Shown here piece by piece: positions 8,812-10,329 of a stretch of DNA of 10,329 nucleotides. The DNA is taken from the NCBI GenBank assembly GCA_902459845.2, contig CABPSV020000444.1:1-10329 (forward strand), given 5' to 3'. The first letter of the stretch is position 1. The number at the start of each line of letters is the position of its first letter. The translations under genes were made by a program, and so were the position numbers. The notes below the pieces were generated by a model. That model searched no databases. It was not told the DNA's origin and saw nothing but the letters and a program-made list of their open reading frames with translations. This DNA is from Hepatocystis sp. ex Piliocolobus tephrosceles (lineage: Eukaryota > Apicomplexa > Aconoidasida > Haemosporida > Plasmodiidae).

Positions 8812-9041
8812 CATCAATAATAATCACATGATTATTCGTTTTTTTATACCATTTTATTATTTTATTTTTTTTAAACATTTAAAACTTTTGTCTTTGTTGG
8901 ACAAGTTGAAAAATAAGTACACTTTGAACAGAATTAAAATTTTCTGGAAATAAATTAAACAGAATTAAAACATTTTTTTCTATTTTTAAAAATATAAAAA
9001 TATCAAACTTCCTAATTTCCACTTCAGAAAAACAAATTAAT
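7881..9041. other. intergenic region, 1.16 kb
   Basis: Between the membrane-protein gene and the SWIM gene there are poly(dA) runs at 7893-7913 (21) and 8550-8575 (26), a T-rich tract near 8152-8167, and an (AT)22 tract at 8764-8807. A 6-bp hairpin (AAATCA-AAAA-TGATTT) lies at 8355-8370. I find no supported gene. The right part should hold the promoter and leader of the SWIM gene. A 13-nt sequence AACAGAATTAAAA occurs twice about 30 nt apart near 8927 and 8957. Confidence 0.7.
8764..8807. repeat. (TA)22 microsatellite
   Basis: This is 44 nt of uninterrupted TA dinucleotides in the intergenic region upstream of the SWIM gene. It is palindromic and likely variable in length. It also generates a Tyr-Ile run in a meaningless reverse-strand frame. 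Confidence 0.95.
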
Positions 9042-9112
9042 ATGGATATTCGGTCGAATCTAATAAACTACATTATATTTTCTTTAAAAAGATGCAAGAA
9101 TAAAAACAAATG

Positions 9113-9168
<56 letters not shown>

Positions 9169-9769
9169 GCATACTTTAACCTAAGTATATATATAAATAC
9201 AACACATAAATACAATATATATATTTAATTTTTTACTTATTTAATTTATAGATATACTTTTACTAAATGAGCTGCTTTCTTTTTTCCCATTACATGCTGA
9301 AAAAAGCTTAAGTTTATGCCTAAAATCAAAAATAAAAAAATACATATTAGTAAAAAAACATCGTACAATAAAGGATAATATATTATATAATAATAAAATC
9401 TTTAAAACGAATAGGAATATGCGTTGGAAAAAATCTGATTCATGTTTTAGTGATGACACCTCTACTGCTATTGGGCAAAAAAAGAAAGCTGTTTTAAGAG
9501 AATATTTATATATTAACTCGAACAAAAATAGAAATAAGAAAACATGTATACATTTTTTTTTAGTACCTGGAAATAATAAAAAGTACATTGTATTCGAACA
9601 CTTTTGTTCTTGTTTTTATTTTAAAGAAAAGGTATTATGCAATAATTGTGATGTTTTGTGTAAACATATTTTAGCCGTTCGTTTAGCAGAATGTTTCAAT
9701 AATTATACGAATATTTATTTAGACTCAGATTTGTTTTTCGAATGGCACTATAAAAAAATGAATATTTAA
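9042..9769 (+). CDS. SWS1: SWIM zinc-finger protein of the SWS1/Shu2/ZSWIM7 family (join 9042..9111, 9252..9769)
   Basis: Sws1/Shu2 proteins pair with a RAD51 paralogue in the Shu complex and promote RAD51 filament assembly in homologous recombination in the nucleus. The key evidence is the SWIM motif near the C-terminus: Cys142-x-Cys144, 15 residues, then Cys160-x-His162-x-x-Ala165 (CSC … CKHILA). This matches the extended C-x-C…C-x-H-x-x-A signature of the family. Exon 1 (ATG 9042, 23 codons plus one base) joins exon 2 in phase 1, giving 195 residues, somewhat longer than the human protein of about 140. The helical N-terminal stretch LLLNELLSFFPLHAEKSLSL (about 26-45) resembles the family's N-terminal region. 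A Lys/Asn/Ser-rich segment, about 75-120, looks like a lineage-specific insert. Exon 2 is open from 9252 but has no ATG before 9419, so an ATG-only reading finds just 116 residues. The family call is firm for a SWIM zinc finger and fairly firm for SWS1; the symbol rests on motif similarity. Confidence 0.8.
9112..9251 (+). other. intron of the SWIM gene, phase 1, 140 nt
   Basis: The donor GTAATA begins at 9112, followed by (AT)20 at 9115-9154 and a T run. The acceptor is a T/A-rich stretch ending TTTATAG at 9251. Joining the last base of exon 1 (T) to AT at 9252 makes a Tyr codon and keeps the frame open to the SWIM motif and stop. The exon lengths (70 + 518) sum to a multiple of 3. Confidence 0.8.
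9115..9154. repeat. (AT)20 microsatellite inside the SWIM-gene intron
   Basis: Forty nt of uninterrupted AT dinucleotides start three bases into the intron and run into poly(dT). Length is probably polymorphic. It lies very close to the splice donor. Confidence 0.95.
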
Positions 9770-9777
9770 AAAAAAAA

Positions 9778-9789
9778 GGGGGGTGGTGG
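9778..9789 (+). other. G-rich clump after the SWIM gene stop codon
   Basis: GGGGGGTGGTGG, 10 of 12 G in a genome this AT-rich, starts 8 nt after the TAA stop, directly behind a poly(dA) run. It fits a minimal two-layer quadruplex pattern (four GG with loops of 1, 2 and 1). It would be in the 3' UTR on the mRNA-sense strand. Function unknown. Confidence 0.6.
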
Positions 9790-9851
9790 AACAAAATAAA
9801 ACATATATAATGTGTGTATATAATACAGAGAAGTAGTACCATATACATCAT

Positions 9852-9916
9852 ATGACAAATATATTTAAGACTGTTAAGGGAACTGTTGCAGTTTTATTAT
9901 TTAACCCACAATCAGA
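9852..9916 (+). CDS. candidate first exon of a downstream gene
   Basis: ATG 9852 opens 22 codons (MTNIFKTVKGTVAVLLFNPQ then Ser-Glu) before TAA at 9918-9920. The composition is markedly less AT-rich than its surroundings and the peptide is not low-complexity. A donor-like GTAATT begins at 9917, leaving phase 2. None of the acceptors I can see in the window (ends at 10092, 10104, 10200, 10284) gives a clearly good continuation; 10284 gives an immediate TGA. The next exon may lie outside the window, or this may be chance or a short peptide. Confidence 0.25.
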
Positions 9917-10132
9917 GTAATTAATAACTACAAATAATTTATCTATATTTAAAAAAATTAAAAGTAATTGATTTTTTTTAAGAAATATGTGTTATATTAA
10001 TATATTAAAACATATTCTTATAAATTTCATTTTTTTTTTATAACCCTTTTAAATTTAATATAAAAGTCGAATATGTTTTTTTCATTATTTAGTATGTATT
10101 TTAGATAAAGTTGAACTATAAATTTAACATGG

Positions 10133-10145
10133 ATATATATATATA

Positions 10146-10197
<52 letters not shown>
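10133..10197. repeat. (AT)8 followed by a 49-nt poly(dA) run
   Basis: Uninterrupted AT dinucleotides at 10133-10148 run directly into 49 consecutive A (10149-10197), the longest homopolymer in the window. Such tracts are strongly nucleosome-excluding and their exact length in an assembly is unreliable. Confidence 0.95.
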
Positions 10198-10198
<1 letters not shown>

Positions 10199-10284
10199 AG
10201 CAACCAGATAAAAAATGTTACAACAATATATACGTATAAGTTTTTCATAAATTAAAAAAACTATATGTATTTTTTTTATAACAG

Positions 10285-10329
10285 GTGATGAACATATTCC
10301 TCGTTGCTATTTTATATTTATTAAAAAAA
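10285..10329 (+). CDS. possible 5' end or exon of a gene cut by the window edge
   Basis: After an acceptor-like T tract and AACAG, the sequence becomes less AT-rich and stays open in two frames to the edge. One frame has ATG 10288 and reads MNIFLVAILYLLKK, like the start of a signal peptide. The other reads DEHIPRCYFIFIKK, like an internal exon entered in phase 1. I cannot choose between them from 45 nt. Confidence 0.25.
   Translation, partial: MMNIFLVAILYLLKK

Larger units (their letters stand above)
9770..10329. other. 3' flank of the SWIM gene and right window edge
   Basis: The flank holds the G-rich clump at 9778-9789, a short less AT-rich ORF (9852-9920), a T-rich stretch near 10030, (AT)8 followed by A49 (10133-10197), and an acceptor-like TTTTTTTTATAACAG ending at 10284 with an open frame to the end. 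A further + strand gene probably begins in this region, but I could not assemble exons in a consistent phase. Confidence 0.5.

Noticed and set aside
9241..9588. Reverse-strand ORF of 115 codons
   Set aside because: It is antisense to exon 2 of the SWIM gene. The sense frame has a clear zinc-binding motif and a matched intron.
1..10329. CRISPR array, insertion sequence, tRNA or rRNA gene
   Set aside because: No spaced direct repeats, transposase-like ORF or tRNA cloverleaf was seen on either strand; the tandem repeats found have no spacers.

Overview
The window looks like nuclear DNA of a malaria parasite (Plasmodium or a very close apicomplexan). It is extremely A+T-rich, with long poly(dA)/poly(dT) and (AT)n tracts between genes. 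Its proteins are rich in Asn and Lys and carry low-complexity inserts. Introns are AT-rich, of the GTA...TAG type, and intergenic gaps are about 1.2-1.6 kb. I cannot fix the species. Dictyostelium-like AT-rich genomes are a less likely alternative, mainly because of the long gaps.

Layout, all convincing genes on the + strand. (1) 1-1073: 5' flank, with a weak candidate terminal exon of an upstream gene at 61-162. (2) 1074-4407: two long ORFs that fit as two exons of one 1024-residue Lys/Asn-rich protein of unknown function, joined across a phase-0 intron (2085-2343). (3) 4408-6050: a 1.6-kb gap with two hairpin-forming segments, an almost A-free 14-nt tandem array, a 12-bp inverted repeat and A-tracts phased at about 10 bp. 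(4) 6051-7880: a gene for a multi-pass membrane protein with two perfect peptide repeat arrays. Its 5' part runs through three overlapping frame segments. One frame change coincides with a 13-nt tandem duplication and the other with a run of nine A, so it is a frame-disrupted gene, a sequence-error case or an unusual splicing case. (5) 7881-9041: gap of homopolymer and (AT)n tracts. (6) 9042-9769: a two-exon gene for a 195-residue SWIM zinc-finger protein that I assign to the SWS1/Shu2/ZSWIM7 family of homologous-recombination factors. Its first exon and half of its second are missed if only ATG-initiated ORFs are considered. (7) 9770-10329: a G-rich clump just after the SWIM stop, a 22-codon ORF ending in a splice-donor-like sequence, a 49-nt poly(dA) run, and a reading frame that runs off the end of the window.

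The three main genes show no functional link. Plasmodium genes are normally transcribed one by one, so the shared strand need not mean anything. The best functional call is the SWS1-like protein, expected to act in the nucleus with a RAD51 paralogue to help RAD51 filament assembly. The most unusual sequence observation is the 5' structure of the membrane-protein gene.
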